NCBI GenBank assembly: GCA_900472625.1
Contig: UCIT01000035.1
Coordinates: 1-64,000, forward strand
Direction: 5' to 3'
Origin: Hyphomicrobiales bacterium
GTDB taxonomy: Bacteria; Pseudomonadota; Alphaproteobacteria; Rhizobiales; Rhizobiaceae
DNA: 64,000 bases
The translations under genes and the position numbers were made by a program. Positions within the stretch are counted from its first letter, which is position 1. Each line of letters opens with the position of its first letter. Below are positions 36,320 to 43,874 of the stretch, in pieces. The notes below the pieces were generated by a model. That model was not told where the DNA came from, made no database searches, and saw nothing but the letters and a program-made list of their open reading frames with translations.

Positions 36320-36857
36320 ATGGACAGCCGATCGCTCAAACGCAAGGGCCGATGTGCATTTGGCGGCCAGTTTTCGACTGCGCGAATAGCTTGCAGAATG
36401 CGCGCATAACGATTCGGAACAGCTGGGGAACGAATCGGAGACGAATCGCTGACTCTGGATGATTCAGTGTTTGTTCACGGCTAAGTATTGATTTTGAATC
36501 ACTTTTTCCCACCAGATGCTGAATCGGAAGAGTCGCGCATAGATTGCGTGGGCATTTTCCTGGTCCCGATAGTCTTCACAGATGCGCCGTTCTTTGGATA
36601 CGCGGTCGCCTGGTGCGTTATCGATACAGGCCGGCTATCCAGTTCGCGCCTCGATCAAAGCCGGAACAAACAGCAGACGAATCAGAGACTGCGCAGTTTT
36701 CCTGATATGTTCACGCCAATATATTGTATTTAAATGAATTTTTAACCATAGGGACGATTGCATCCTTTGGCACGCACGTCCTCTGGTGCCGATATGGGTA
36801 ATCGGCACCCGGTTTGATGTCGGCTACAGAATTATTGTCCCGTTGGAAAATATCTGC
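36320..36857. other. AT-rich intergenic region without recognisable gene
   Basis: About 540 bases, visibly richer in A and T than the rest of the window (for example 36470-36510 and 36700-36740). A small plus-strand frame (36488-36733) has no good ribosome site and an unlikely composition, so I do not call it. It may hold the helicase promoter. Confidence 0.5.
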
Positions 36858-36882
36858 GGAACAAAAATCACCTTTGCGTGTT
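36858..36882 (+). promoter_or_regulatory. Putative EcfG/RpoE2-type promoter of the DUF3309 gene
   Basis: GGAAC (36858-36862), a 17-base spacer, then GTT (36880-36882), the same form as upstream of rpoH2. The predicted start point near 36890 leaves a leader of about 35 bases before the DUF3309 ATG. Confidence 0.65.
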
Positions 36883-36923
36883 TCTCGCTCATTCAAACTC
36901 GTAATGCGCTGAGGTCACCGGAT

Positions 36924-37079
36924 ATGCTTGGAACAATACTTCTCATTATCCTTATTCTGCTTTTGCTAGGCGCTTTGCCGAATTGGGGCTATAGCCGCGG
37001 TTGGGGCTATGGACCTTCGGGCGGCTTGGGGCTAGTTCTGGTCATTATTATCATTCTTGTACTCATGGGCCGGATCTAA
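36924..37079 (+). CDS. DUF3309 small membrane protein
   Basis: A 51-residue protein with two hydrophobic helices (MLGTILLIILILLLLGALP and GLGLVLVIIIILVLMGRI) joined by an aromatic Gly-rich loop NWGYSRGWGYGPSG. This is the complete DUF3309 pattern. Function is unknown. Members are often found in stress-controlled contexts, and the GGAAC-type promoter just upstream agrees. GAGG at 36911 serves as the ribosome site for the ATG at 36924; the longer upstream frame crosses the promoter. A glycine-zipper lipoprotein gene follows 27 bases later, probably in one operon. Confidence 0.82.
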   Translation: MLGTILLIILILLLLGALPNWGYSRGWGYGPSGGLGLVLVIIIILVLMGRI

Positions 37080-37106
37080 GCGCCCGAATAACCTGGGAGA
37101 AATGTC

Positions 37107-37367
37107 ATGATGAAGAAGATTGTCCTCATTGGTGCCCTGGTCGGCGCACTGGCCTCGTGCACCGCGACGGAGCAGGGCACTGCGATCGGCGCAGGCAGCG
37201 GAGCCCTCATCGGCGGCGCGATCAGCCATAGCTGGGGTGGTGCAGCCGTCGGCGCCGTGGCCGGTGGCCTGGCAGGCGCGCTGATCGGCCAGTCGGTCGA
37301 ACGCCGCGGCTACTGCGTCTATCGCGACCGTTACGGTCGTCGCTACGAAGCGCGTTGCCCACGTTAA
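37107..37367 (+). CDS. Glycine-zipper outer membrane lipoprotein-like protein
   Basis: An 86-residue protein with a lipoprotein signal peptide (MMKKIVLIGALVGALASC, Cys18 or Cys17 depending on start) followed by glycine-zipper repeats (GTAIGAGSGALIGGAI, GGAAVGAVAGGLAGALIG) and a basic, tyrosine-rich C-terminus (YCVYRDRYGRRYEARC) with two cysteines that could pair. Similar to the YMGG/SlyB-like 17 kDa surface antigen group, which may stabilise the envelope under stress. GGGAGAA precedes the ATG. It probably shares the DUF3309 promoter. Confidence 0.85.
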   Translation: MMKKIVLIGALVGALASCTATEQGTAIGAGSGALIGGAISHSWGGAAVGAVAGGLAGALIGQSVERRGYCVYRDRYGRRYEARCPR

Positions 37368-37407
37368 GGATTTCTGCCTGATCGATCAGGCAAGCTCCGA
37401 AAAAGAA

Positions 37408-37434
37408 AGGCGTCGGTTCTCCGGCGCCTTTTTG
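37408..37434 (+). terminator. Intrinsic terminator of the DUF3309/lipoprotein unit
   Basis: AGGCGTCGG (37408-37416) pairs with CCGGCGCCT (37421-37429) through one G-T pair. The loop is TTCT, and TTTTTG follows. Confidence 0.85.
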
Positions 37435-37470
37435 TTTGCTTGATTGAAGTCTCGCCGCGCTGAGTTCTCT

Positions 37471-37851
37471 TCAGGCGGAAATTTCCCCGATCAGCGAGCC
37501 TGCGGGAATATTCCATTCCCTGCTCAGCTTTCTGATTTGATCCAGATTGATTTCCCGCTTGCCGTTGAGGAGATCGGCCGCTCGCGCCTTCGAGCCGATG
37601 ACGCCTATCAGATCGGCGCGGGTGTAGTTGTTTGCTGCCATCACCGACTTGATCACCTCGATAGGACTCGCAGCCGCGATCGGATAGTGCTTGGCCTCAT
37701 ACTGCTCGATCAACAAGACGAGCGCGTCGAAATGCGCGGCCGCGTCGGATCCTTCGTCGGGTTCATTCTCGAAATACGGCCTGACTTCAGCCAGGGCAGC
37801 CTTGTATTCTTCTTCGCTCCGAAGCGTTCGGAAATCCTTCAAATTCAACAT
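37471..37851 (-). CDS. higA: HigA-type antitoxin, helix-turn-helix
   Basis: A 126-residue protein. The N-terminal half (FRTLRSEEEYKAALAEVRPYFENEPDEGSDAAAHFDALVLLIEQYE) is the helical toxin-binding part of this HigA group. The C-terminal half is a Cro/CI-type helix-turn-helix (VIKSVMAANNYTRADLIGVIGSKARAADLLNGKREINLDQIRKLS). It neutralises the downstream-type toxin and represses the operon. It follows the toxin gene by 16 bases, and AAGGGAT precedes its ATG at 37851. An earlier ATG at 37878 would overlap the toxin gene end. Toxin-first order is typical of HigBA. Confidence 0.88.
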   Translation of the reverse strand: MLNLKDFRTLRSEEEYKAALAEVRPYFENEPDEGSDAAAHFDALVLLIEQYEAKHYPIAAASPIEVIKSVMAANNYTRADLIGVIGSKARAADLLNGKREINLDQIRKLSREWNIPAGSLIGEISA

Positions 37852-37867
37852 TTCGATCCCTTTCACC

Positions 37868-38179
37868 TCAGAGTTCATGCACGTCAATCGCGTCGTATTG
37901 CGCATGCGTTCCAACAAACAGGACGTAGATCCGCTTCGATCGAAACGCGACCAACCCTACGATGCGGTACTTGTTGCCACCGACGTCAAAGATAACCTTG
38001 TTGCCGGCAACAAGGTCGGCGGAGTTGAAAGTCTTCTTCAATTCGCTGAAATTGCTCCAGCTTGCTTTGGACGCGGTGGCATACCACTCCGTCATCGCTG
38101 CTTGCGCCATGTCTCTTGGCCGCCCCTTCGGCAAGGCTGTCCAGAAATTGACGAGAGCGGATTTCGCGATAACGTTCAT
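37868..38179 (-). CDS. higB: HigB-type mRNA interferase toxin
   Basis: A 103-residue protein of the RelE-like HigB_toxin group. The pattern is SALVNFWTALPKGRPRD ... WSNFSELKKTFNSADLV...NKVIFDVGGNKYRIVGLVAFRSKRIYVLFVGTHAQYDAID. The conserved YRIV strand, the basic FRSKRIYVLFVGTH strand with His, and the C-terminal Y-D are all present, so the toxin appears intact. It should cleave mRNA on the ribosome. The first gene of higBA; a long inverted repeat lies 25-65 bases upstream of its start. Confidence 0.9.
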   Translation of the reverse strand: MNVIAKSALVNFWTALPKGRPRDMAQAAMTEWYATASKASWSNFSELKKTFNSADLVAGNKVIFDVGGNKYRIVGLVAFRSKRIYVLFVGTHAQYDAIDVHEL

Positions 38180-38204
38180 GCCCGTTTCGCTCCTCTATAG
38201 CGCG

Positions 38205-38244
38205 TTCCCAATTTGGAAACAAGCCGAAGTTTCCAGATTGGGAA
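38205..38244. promoter_or_regulatory. higBA operator, near-perfect 16-bp inverted repeat
   Basis: TTCCCAATTTGGAAAC (38205-38220) and GTTTCCAGATTGGGAA (38229-38244) are inverted copies with one mismatch. Each arm is itself palindromic (TTCC..GGAA). Position upstream of higB suits cooperative binding of two HigA dimers. Confidence 0.75.
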
Positions 38245-38314
38245 TTTCAGCACGTCGTCGCCTCAACGAGCATCATCGCATCCGCGATTGCGTGGCGGCA
38301 ATGCCGTGAATCAA

Positions 38315-38349
38315 ACAAAAAGGCCGCATCGCGGGAGCGATACGGCCTT
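38315..38349 (-). terminator. Intrinsic terminator of efp
   Basis: AAGGCCGCATCGC and GCGATACGGCCTT pair with one mismatch around GGGA. On the minus strand the stem is followed by TTTTTG. It lies 25 bases after the efp stop. Confidence 0.88.
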
Positions 38350-38373
38350 CGATACAAAGCTGACCAGCAACAA

Positions 38374-38943
38374 TCAGTTCTTGGCGCGCTCGACGTAGGA
38401 ATTGTCTTCGGTGGCGATGACGACGCGGGTGCCGGCGTCGATATGCGGCGGGACCAGGGTGCGGATGCCGTTCGACAGGATGGCTGGCTTGTAGGAAGAC
38501 GACGCCGTCTGGCCCTTGACGACCGGTTCGGTCTCGGTGATCTCGAGCGTGACGTGGCGCGGAAGGACGATCGCGAGCGCGATGCCTTCGTGCATCGACA
38601 GGATGCAGACCATGCCTTCCTGGAGGTAGGCCTTCTGGTCGCCCATCGTCTCGACGTCGACGACGATCTGGTCGTAGTTCTCAGGGTTCATGAAGTGGAA
38701 GCCTTCGCCATCTTCATAAAGGAACTGGTGGTTGACGTCTTCGACGAAGGCGCGCTCGACCTGTTCCGTCGTGCGCCAGCGCTCCGACACCTTCACGCCG
38801 TCGACGATGCGGCGCATGTCGACCTGAGTGACCGGCGTGCCCTTGCCCGGATGGAAATTGTTGGCCGTCAGAACGACGTACAGCTTGCCGTCCACATCGA
38901 GGACGTTGCCCTTGCGGACAGAAGAGGCGATGACCTTGACCAT
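38374..38943 (-). CDS. efp: Elongation factor P
   Basis: EF-P relieves ribosome stalling at polyproline stretches. The 189-residue protein has three beta-barrel domains. Domain I carries the modified-lysine loop NNFHPGKGTP with Lys34 at the exact position that EpmA lysylates. The C-terminal domain shows GQTASSSYKPAILSNG and VPPHI segments. Lys34 in a PGKGT loop, together with the divergently encoded epmA and epmB, means beta-lysylation rather than rhamnosylation. In Agrobacterium the same gene is known as chvH, needed for virulence. It is transcribed away from epmA across 188 bases. Confidence 0.97.
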   Translation of the reverse strand: MVKVIASSVRKGNVLDVDGKLYVVLTANNFHPGKGTPVTQVDMRRIVDGVKVSERWRTTEQVERAFVEDVNHQFLYEDGEGFHFMNPENYDQIVVDVETMGDQKAYLQEGMVCILSMHEGIALAIVLPRHVTLEITETEPVVKGQTASSSYKPAILSNGIRTLVPPHIDAGTRVVIATEDNSYVERAKN

Positions 38944-39131
38944 AAGACTTCCTTGTAACTCGGCTTTTGGCGTCGTAGAGGACTTTCGAAATGGTCCCGG
39001 AGACGCAATTAAGTATTCTTTGGGGGCGCAACTAACCTAAAATCAGGCAAATAGCCAGCCCTCGCGTTGGCCGATCCTATGAGGCCGACGTAAGGCCAGT
39101 ATTCAAGACAAGCAGTCGAGGACCGCATTCG

Positions 39132-40196
39132 ATGAAAGCCCCGATCGCCAAAGCGTCTCCCTGGTGGACGCCCAGCGTCCATGCCGATCGCCGGCCGTTC
39201 CTGATCGGGCGGAATGCGATCCAGTCGGCGTTGCGCGTCTATTTTGCCTGCGAGGACTTCATCGAGGTCGATACCGCGACGCTGCAGGTGTCGCCCGGCA
39301 ACGAGGCGCATCTGCATGCCTTTGCCACCGAGGCGCTGACGACCGACGGCCAGGCCGCGCCCTTCTATCTCCACACGTCGCCGGAATTCGCCTGCAAGAA
39401 ACTGCTGGCATCAGGCGAACAACGGATCGCCTGCTTCGCGCATGTCTACCGCAATCGCGAGCGCGGGCCGCTGCATCATCCCGAGTTCACCATGCTCGAG
39501 TGGTATCGCACCGGCGAAAGCTACGAGAGCCTGATGATGGACTGCGTTCGTATCCTGGCGCTGGCGGCGGAGACGGCGAAGGCTGATGTGCTCAGCTATC
39601 GCGACGCCGTCTGCGATCCGTTCGCCGGGCCGGAACGGCTGAGCGTGGCGGACGCGTTCAGGCGCCATGCGGATATCGACCTCTTGGCATCGGTCAGTGC
39701 CGACGGCTCGACCGATCGCGGGCATCTCGCCGCCGAGATGAACAGGGTGGAGATGCGCGTCTCGAAGGACGACCAATGGGCCGATCTGTTCAGCCGGGTG
39801 CTGGTCGAGAAGATCGAGCCGCATCTCGGCATGGGGCGGGTGACCATTCTCGACGAATATCCGGTGTCGGAGGCAGCGCTTGCCCGGCCTTCCGTCAATG
39901 ATCCGCGTGTCGCTGAGCGCTTCGAGGTCTATGCCTGCGGCGTCGAGCTGGCCAATGGCTTCGGCGAACTTACCGATCCTGTCGAGCAGCGCCGGCGCTT
40001 CGAGATCGAGATGGCGGAGAAGAACCGCGTCTATGGCGAGACCTATCCGATCGACGAGGATCTGCTTGAGGCGCTTGCCATCATGCCCGAAGCCAGCGGT
40101 ATCGCGCTCGGCTTCGACCGGCTGGTGATGCTGGCGACGGGCGCGCGGCGGATCGAGCAGGTGCTGTGGGCACCGGTCGCGGAGTATGGCTCATGA
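39132..40196 (+). CDS. epmA: EF-P--(R)-beta-lysine ligase
   Basis: A 354-residue paralogue of the lysyl-tRNA synthetase catalytic core (PoxA/GenX) without the tRNA-binding domain. It attaches (R)-beta-lysine to Lys34 of EF-P using ATP. Class II motifs are visible: motif 2 VYRNRERGPLHHPEFTMLEWYR (about 107-128), the late FEVYACGVELANGFGEL segment and motif 3 ASGIALGFDRLVML near the C-terminus. It is divergent from its substrate gene efp and overlaps epmB by four bases (ATGA), so the modification enzymes are coupled. Confidence 0.96.
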   Translation: MKAPIAKASPWWTPSVHADRRPFLIGRNAIQSALRVYFACEDFIEVDTATLQVSPGNEAHLHAFATEALTTDGQAAPFYLHTSPEFACKKLLASGEQRIACFAHVYRNRERGPLHHPEFTMLEWYRTGESYESLMMDCVRILALAAETAKADVLSYRDAVCDPFAGPERLSVADAFRRHADIDLLASVSADGSTDRGHLAAEMNRVEMRVSKDDQWADLFSRVLVEKIEPHLGMGRVTILDEYPVSEAALARPSVNDPRVAERFEVYACGVELANGFGELTDPVEQRRRFEIEMAEKNRVYGETYPIDEDLLEALAIMPEASGIALGFDRLVMLATGARRIEQVLWAPVAEYGS

Positions 40197-41248
40197 ACAT
40201 CGTCAGGCCGATCAAGACGGTGGATGACCTCGGCGATGCCGGGCTTGTCGGCGATCGCGATCGGGCGGCGCTGGAAGAGGTTGCGGCACGCTATGCGATC
40301 GCGCTGACGCCCACGGTTTCACGGCTGATCGACCGCACCGATCCCGACGACCCGATCGCCCGCCAGTTCGTGCCTGACGCGGCGGAACTGTTGGTGACGC
40401 CAGAGGAGCGGGCCGATCCGATCGGCGATCACGCGCATAGCCCTGTCGAAGGGATCGTCCATCGCTATCCCGATAGGGTGCTCCTGAAGGCGGTGCATGT
40501 GTGCCCGGTCTACTGCCGCTTCTGCTTCCGCCGCGAAATGGTCGGTCCTCAGGGGCTCGGCACACTCGATCCAGATGCGATGAAGGCGGCGTTCGATTAT
40601 ATCCGCGCGCATGGCGAGATCTGGGAGGTGATCCTCACCGGCGGCGATCCGCTGGTGCTGTCGCCGCGGCGGCTGCGGGAAATCCTGGTTCAGCTGGCCG
40701 ATATCGAGCACGTCAAGATCATCAGGTTTCACACGCGCGTGCCTGTCGTTGACCCCTTGAAGGTCGATGCGGCGCTGATCGATGCGCTGAAGGCGAGCGG
40801 CAAGACGGTTTACGTGGCGCTGCATGCCAATCATCCGCGCGAGATGACGGCCGAGGCCCGGGCGGCCTGCGCGCGCCTCGTCGATGCTGGGATCGTCATG
40901 CTCAGCCAGTCGGTGCTGCTCAAGGGTGTCAACGACGATGCCGGTGTGCTGGCGGAACTGATGAAGGCGTTCGTGGAGACGCGCGTAAAACCCTATTACC
41001 TGCATCATCCCGATCTCGCGCCGGGCACCGGCCACTTCCGGCTGTCCGTCGAGGAGGGACAGGCGATCGTTTCGGCGCTGCGCGGCCGCATCTCGGGATT
41101 GTGCCAGCCGACCTATATTCTGGATATTCCGGGCGGCTATGGCAAAGCAGCGATTAACGAAAACGCGATCCGAAAGACGGCAGAGGGTTGCTATTCCGTT
41201 TCCGACTACAACGGCAAGGAGCATGTCTATCCGCCGCAAGGCGAATGA
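40193..41248 (+). CDS. epmB: EF-P (R)-beta-lysylation protein, lysine 2,3-aminomutase family
   Basis: A 351-residue radical-SAM, PLP-dependent aminomutase that makes (R)-beta-lysine from L-alpha-lysine for EpmA. The cluster motif is CPVYCRFC (CxxxCxxC, about residues 105-112). VILTGGDPLVLS, HTRVPVVDP, HANHPREMT and SQSVLLKGVNDD follow as in the KamA family, and the PLP lysine lies in DIPGGYGKAA. It is shorter than catabolic KamA enzymes and lacks their zinc-binding tail. The ATG at 40193 overlaps the epmA stop. No EpmC hydroxylase gene is seen. Confidence 0.95.
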   Translation: MNIVRPIKTVDDLGDAGLVGDRDRAALEEVAARYAIALTPTVSRLIDRTDPDDPIARQFVPDAAELLVTPEERADPIGDHAHSPVEGIVHRYPDRVLLKAVHVCPVYCRFCFRREMVGPQGLGTLDPDAMKAAFDYIRAHGEIWEVILTGGDPLVLSPRRLREILVQLADIEHVKIIRFHTRVPVVDPLKVDAALIDALKASGKTVYVALHANHPREMTAEARAACARLVDAGIVMLSQSVLLKGVNDDAGVLAELMKAFVETRVKPYYLHHPDLAPGTGHFRLSVEEGQAIVSALRGRISGLCQPTYILDIPGGYGKAAINENAIRKTAEGCYSVSDYNGKEHVYPPQGE

Positions 41249-41519
41249 CTGTCTCGTTTTACGTTTCATTTCAGCACTGTCGCTGATCCAGAATCTAACG
41301 TTTTCCCGTTTAAGCACTTTCCGCAAGCTCATGAAGCGATTTGCTTATCTCTACTGCGGCGCGAAAGCAGATAAATTTTTAGATTTCCGTCAGAGCCAGA
41401 TTTAACCACATGTTTTAGCGGAATATTGGGTTTTCCTCCTTAAAAGCACGTCATGACACGGTGACGAGTACAGGGCGATGAGCGCCCGCTCTGGTTATGA
41501 CAAGCTTGGAGATGTGAGG

Positions 41520-41771
41520 ATGAATACGACGATCCGCGAACTGCTTGCGAAATTCGGCAAGCTGCCTGTGGCCATCGAAACGGTCGGCGACGATGCCGAC
41601 CTTTATGCGGTCGGGCTCACCTCCTTCGCCTCGGTCCAACTCATGCTCGGCATCGAGGATGCCTTCGACATCGAGTTTCCCGACAACCTCCTCAACCGCA
41701 AATCATTCGCCAGCATCTCGGCCATCGCCAAGACTGTCGACATGATCCAGGACGCCCGGAAGGTTGCCTGA
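41520..41771 (+). CDS. Acyl carrier protein-like carrier of the aa:CP ligase system
   Basis: An 83-residue four-helix carrier protein. Ser35 in the motif AVGLTSFASVQLML is the expected phosphopantetheine site; the usual DSL is replaced by LTS, as in dedicated carriers rather than fatty acid AcpP. The acidic helix II (GIEDAFDIEFPDNLLN) is typical for partner docking. GGAG at 41508 serves the ATG at 41520. Its TGA overlaps the next ATG by one base, and the aa:CP ligase follows one gene later. It is therefore the likely acceptor of a glycyl- or alanyl-thioester. Confidence 0.88.
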   Translation: MNTTIRELLAKFGKLPVAIETVGDDADLYAVGLTSFASVQLMLGIEDAFDIEFPDNLLNRKSFASISAIAKTVDMIQDARKVA

Positions 41772-42952
41772 TGAACTTCCCGGTCAAAATCACGGAAGAA
41801 AGTTTTGCAGCAAGGGCTGCCCGCGTCGTCGCCATTGCGGCGAAGTACGCGGACACCGTCGATTTTGAAGGCCGGTTTCCACAGGAGGCCGTGGATTCGA
41901 TGAAGGCCGAGCGCCTGCTCAGCATCCAGATTCCACGCAACCTCGGTGGCGAGAGCGCCACCACGACCGAGATCGCCGAGCTCTGCTCGATGCTCGGCCA
42001 GGCCTGCGCTGCCAGCGCCATGGTTTTCGCCATGCATCATATCAAGCTCTCGAGCCTCGTCGAGCACGGCGCCGACAGCGTTTGGCATGCCGATTTCATG
42101 CGCCGCATCGCGGCAGACCAGCTGCTGATCGGCTCGGCGACGACGGAAGGCGGCATCGGCGGCAACCTGCGCAACAGCATCTGCGCCGTTCATGTCGAAG
42201 ACGGCGTCTGCCGGCTCGAGAAGGATGCGACCGTCATTTCCTACGGCGCCCACGCCGACGCCATCCTGATCACTTCACGCGCCCATGCGGACGCCGCGCC
42301 ATCCGACCAGGTACTGACGACCTTCCTCAAGGACCAATACACGCTTGAGCGGACGCATGTCTGGAACACGCTCGGCATGCGCGGCACCTGCTCCGACGGC
42401 TTCCTGTTCAAGGGTGAAGCGCCGGCGCAACAGATCCTTCCTAAACCGTTCGCCGAGATCGCGGCGCAGTCGATGCTGGCGTCCTCGCATCTTCTGTGGA
42501 GCGGCGTCTGGTACGGTATCGCCATCGACGCGTTTTCGCGGGCCCAGGCCTTCGTGCGCGCCGCGGCTCGCAAATCCCCGGGTGCGCCCCCGCCCGGTGC
42601 CTTGCGTCTTGCCGAAGTGTCCAATCTTCTGCAGATGGTGAAGTCGAACGTCGTCGCCGGCCTCAAGGCCTACGAAGACGCGAAAGCCAATCCCGACAAG
42701 CTGTCGTCGATGGGCTTTGCCGTGGCGATGAACAACGTCAAGATCGCGTCGTCGGAGACGATCCTCGAGATCGTCAACCACACGATGCTGATCTGCGGCA
42801 TCATGGGCTACAAGAACGGCACGCCGTTCAGCCTTGGCCGACATCTGCGCGATGCGCATTCCGCACAATTGATGATTTCCAACGACCGCATCCTTGGCAA
42901 CACGTCGAGCATGCTCCTTGTCCACAAGCAGGACACTAGCCTACTGGGGTGA
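41771..42952 (+). CDS. Acyl-CoA dehydrogenase-like flavoprotein
   Basis: A 393-residue protein of the acyl-CoA dehydrogenase fold: a helical N-terminal domain, the FAD-contact region (IGSATTEGGIGGNLRNS, near 118-134), a beta-barrel middle (NTLGMRGTCSDGFLFKGEAP) and a helical C-terminal domain. It is translationally coupled to the carrier protein gene and followed at once by the ligase. Acyl-CoA dehydrogenases in such settings often oxidise amino acids bound to a carrier protein, for example prolyl-S-carrier. By analogy this one may dehydrogenate or oxygenate the aminoacyl-S-carrier, but that is inference. I could not place the catalytic base with confidence. Confidence 0.88.
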   Translation: MNFPVKITEESFAARAARVVAIAAKYADTVDFEGRFPQEAVDSMKAERLLSIQIPRNLGGESATTTEIAELCSMLGQACAASAMVFAMHHIKLSSLVEHGADSVWHADFMRRIAADQLLIGSATTEGGIGGNLRNSICAVHVEDGVCRLEKDATVISYGAHADAILITSRAHADAAPSDQVLTTFLKDQYTLERTHVWNTLGMRGTCSDGFLFKGEAPAQQILPKPFAEIAAQSMLASSHLLWSGVWYGIAIDAFSRAQAFVRAAARKSPGAPPPGALRLAEVSNLLQMVKSNVVAGLKAYEDAKANPDKLSSMGFAVAMNNVKIASSETILEIVNHTMLICGIMGYKNGTPFSLGRHLRDAHSAQLMISNDRILGNTSSMLLVHKQDTSLLG

Positions 42953-42957
42953 CTCAC

Positions 42958-43866
42958 ATGGATATGCAGACCTCCTTCCTGGACCGGCTTTTCGAGTCCG
43001 GCCTTCTGATCGACATGGGCGTTGACGGCCTTTATGGCCGCAGCGGCCAGTTCGAAGACGTGATCGCCGCCTTCGAGCGCCTGATCGACCGCTTCGGTGG
43101 TGGTGATGGAGCGGAGGCGATGCGCTTCCCGCCGGGCATGAACCGCGAAATCTTCGAGAAGAGCGGCTACATGAAGAGCTTCCCGCAGCTGGCCGGCACC
43201 GTGCACAGCTTCTGCGGCAACGAGCTCGACCACATGAATCTCCTGCAGTGCATGGAAGTGGGCGAAGACTGGACCAAGGGCCAGGAAGCGACCGAAATCG
43301 TGCTGACGCCGGCCGCCTGCTATCCGCTCTACCCGACGGTCGCCCGCCGCGGCAACCTGCCGAAGGACGGCGCGCTGTTCGACCTGCAGTCCTATTGCTT
43401 CCGCCATGAGCCGTCGCGCGATCCGGCCCGCCAGCAGTTGTTCCGCATGCGCGAATATGTCTGCATGGGCACCGAAAAGCACGTCACCGATTTCCGCCAG
43501 AACTGGATGGATCGCGGTCTCGAGATGATGAAGCTCGTCGGCCTCGATGTCACGATCGACGTCGCCAACGATCCGTTCTTCGGCCGCGCCGGGAAGATGA
43601 TGGTCAACAACCAGCGTGACCAGAACCTGAAGTTCGAGCTCTTGATCCCGATCACCTCGACGGCCAATCCGACGGCCTGCATGAGCTTCAATTTCCATCA
43701 GGATTCCTTCGGCCAGAAGTGGGGCCTGAACCTTGCTGATGGCAGCGTTGCATTTACCGCCTGCGTCGGCTTCGGGCTGGAGCGCATTGCGCTGGCGCTG
43801 TTCCATCACCACGGCCTCGACGTCAAGCTGTGGCCGGCCTCCGTGCGCCAGGCGCTCTGGGGCTAA
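42958..43866 (+). CDS. Amino acid--[acyl-carrier-protein] ligase (seryl-tRNA synthetase-like)
   Basis: A 302-residue class II aminoacyl-tRNA synthetase-like catalytic core without a tRNA-binding domain, of the family described from Bradyrhizobium and Agrobacterium that activates glycine or alanine with ATP and loads it on a carrier protein. Motif 2 reads CFRHEPSRDPARQQLFRMREYV and motif 3 GFGLERIALALFHHHG. Three residues, Cys121, Glu166 and Cys269 (from the ATG at 42958), match a Cys/Glu/Cys zinc site; as I recall, the Bradyrhizobium enzyme uses Cys131, Glu176 and Cys279, a constant offset of ten. The gene starts six bases after the dehydrogenase stop. Confidence 0.93.
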   Translation: MDMQTSFLDRLFESGLLIDMGVDGLYGRSGQFEDVIAAFERLIDRFGGGDGAEAMRFPPGMNREIFEKSGYMKSFPQLAGTVHSFCGNELDHMNLLQCMEVGEDWTKGQEATEIVLTPAACYPLYPTVARRGNLPKDGALFDLQSYCFRHEPSRDPARQQLFRMREYVCMGTEKHVTDFRQNWMDRGLEMMKLVGLDVTIDVANDPFFGRAGKMMVNNQRDQNLKFELLIPITSTANPTACMSFNFHQDSFGQKWGLNLADGSVAFTACVGFGLERIALALFHHHGLDVKLWPASVRQALWG

Positions 43867-43874
43867 GGGAAACG

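Noticed and set aside
36488..36733. An 81-codon plus-strand frame in the AT-rich gap
   Set aside because: No ribosome site, odd composition, and no link to neighbours. I treat the region as intergenic.
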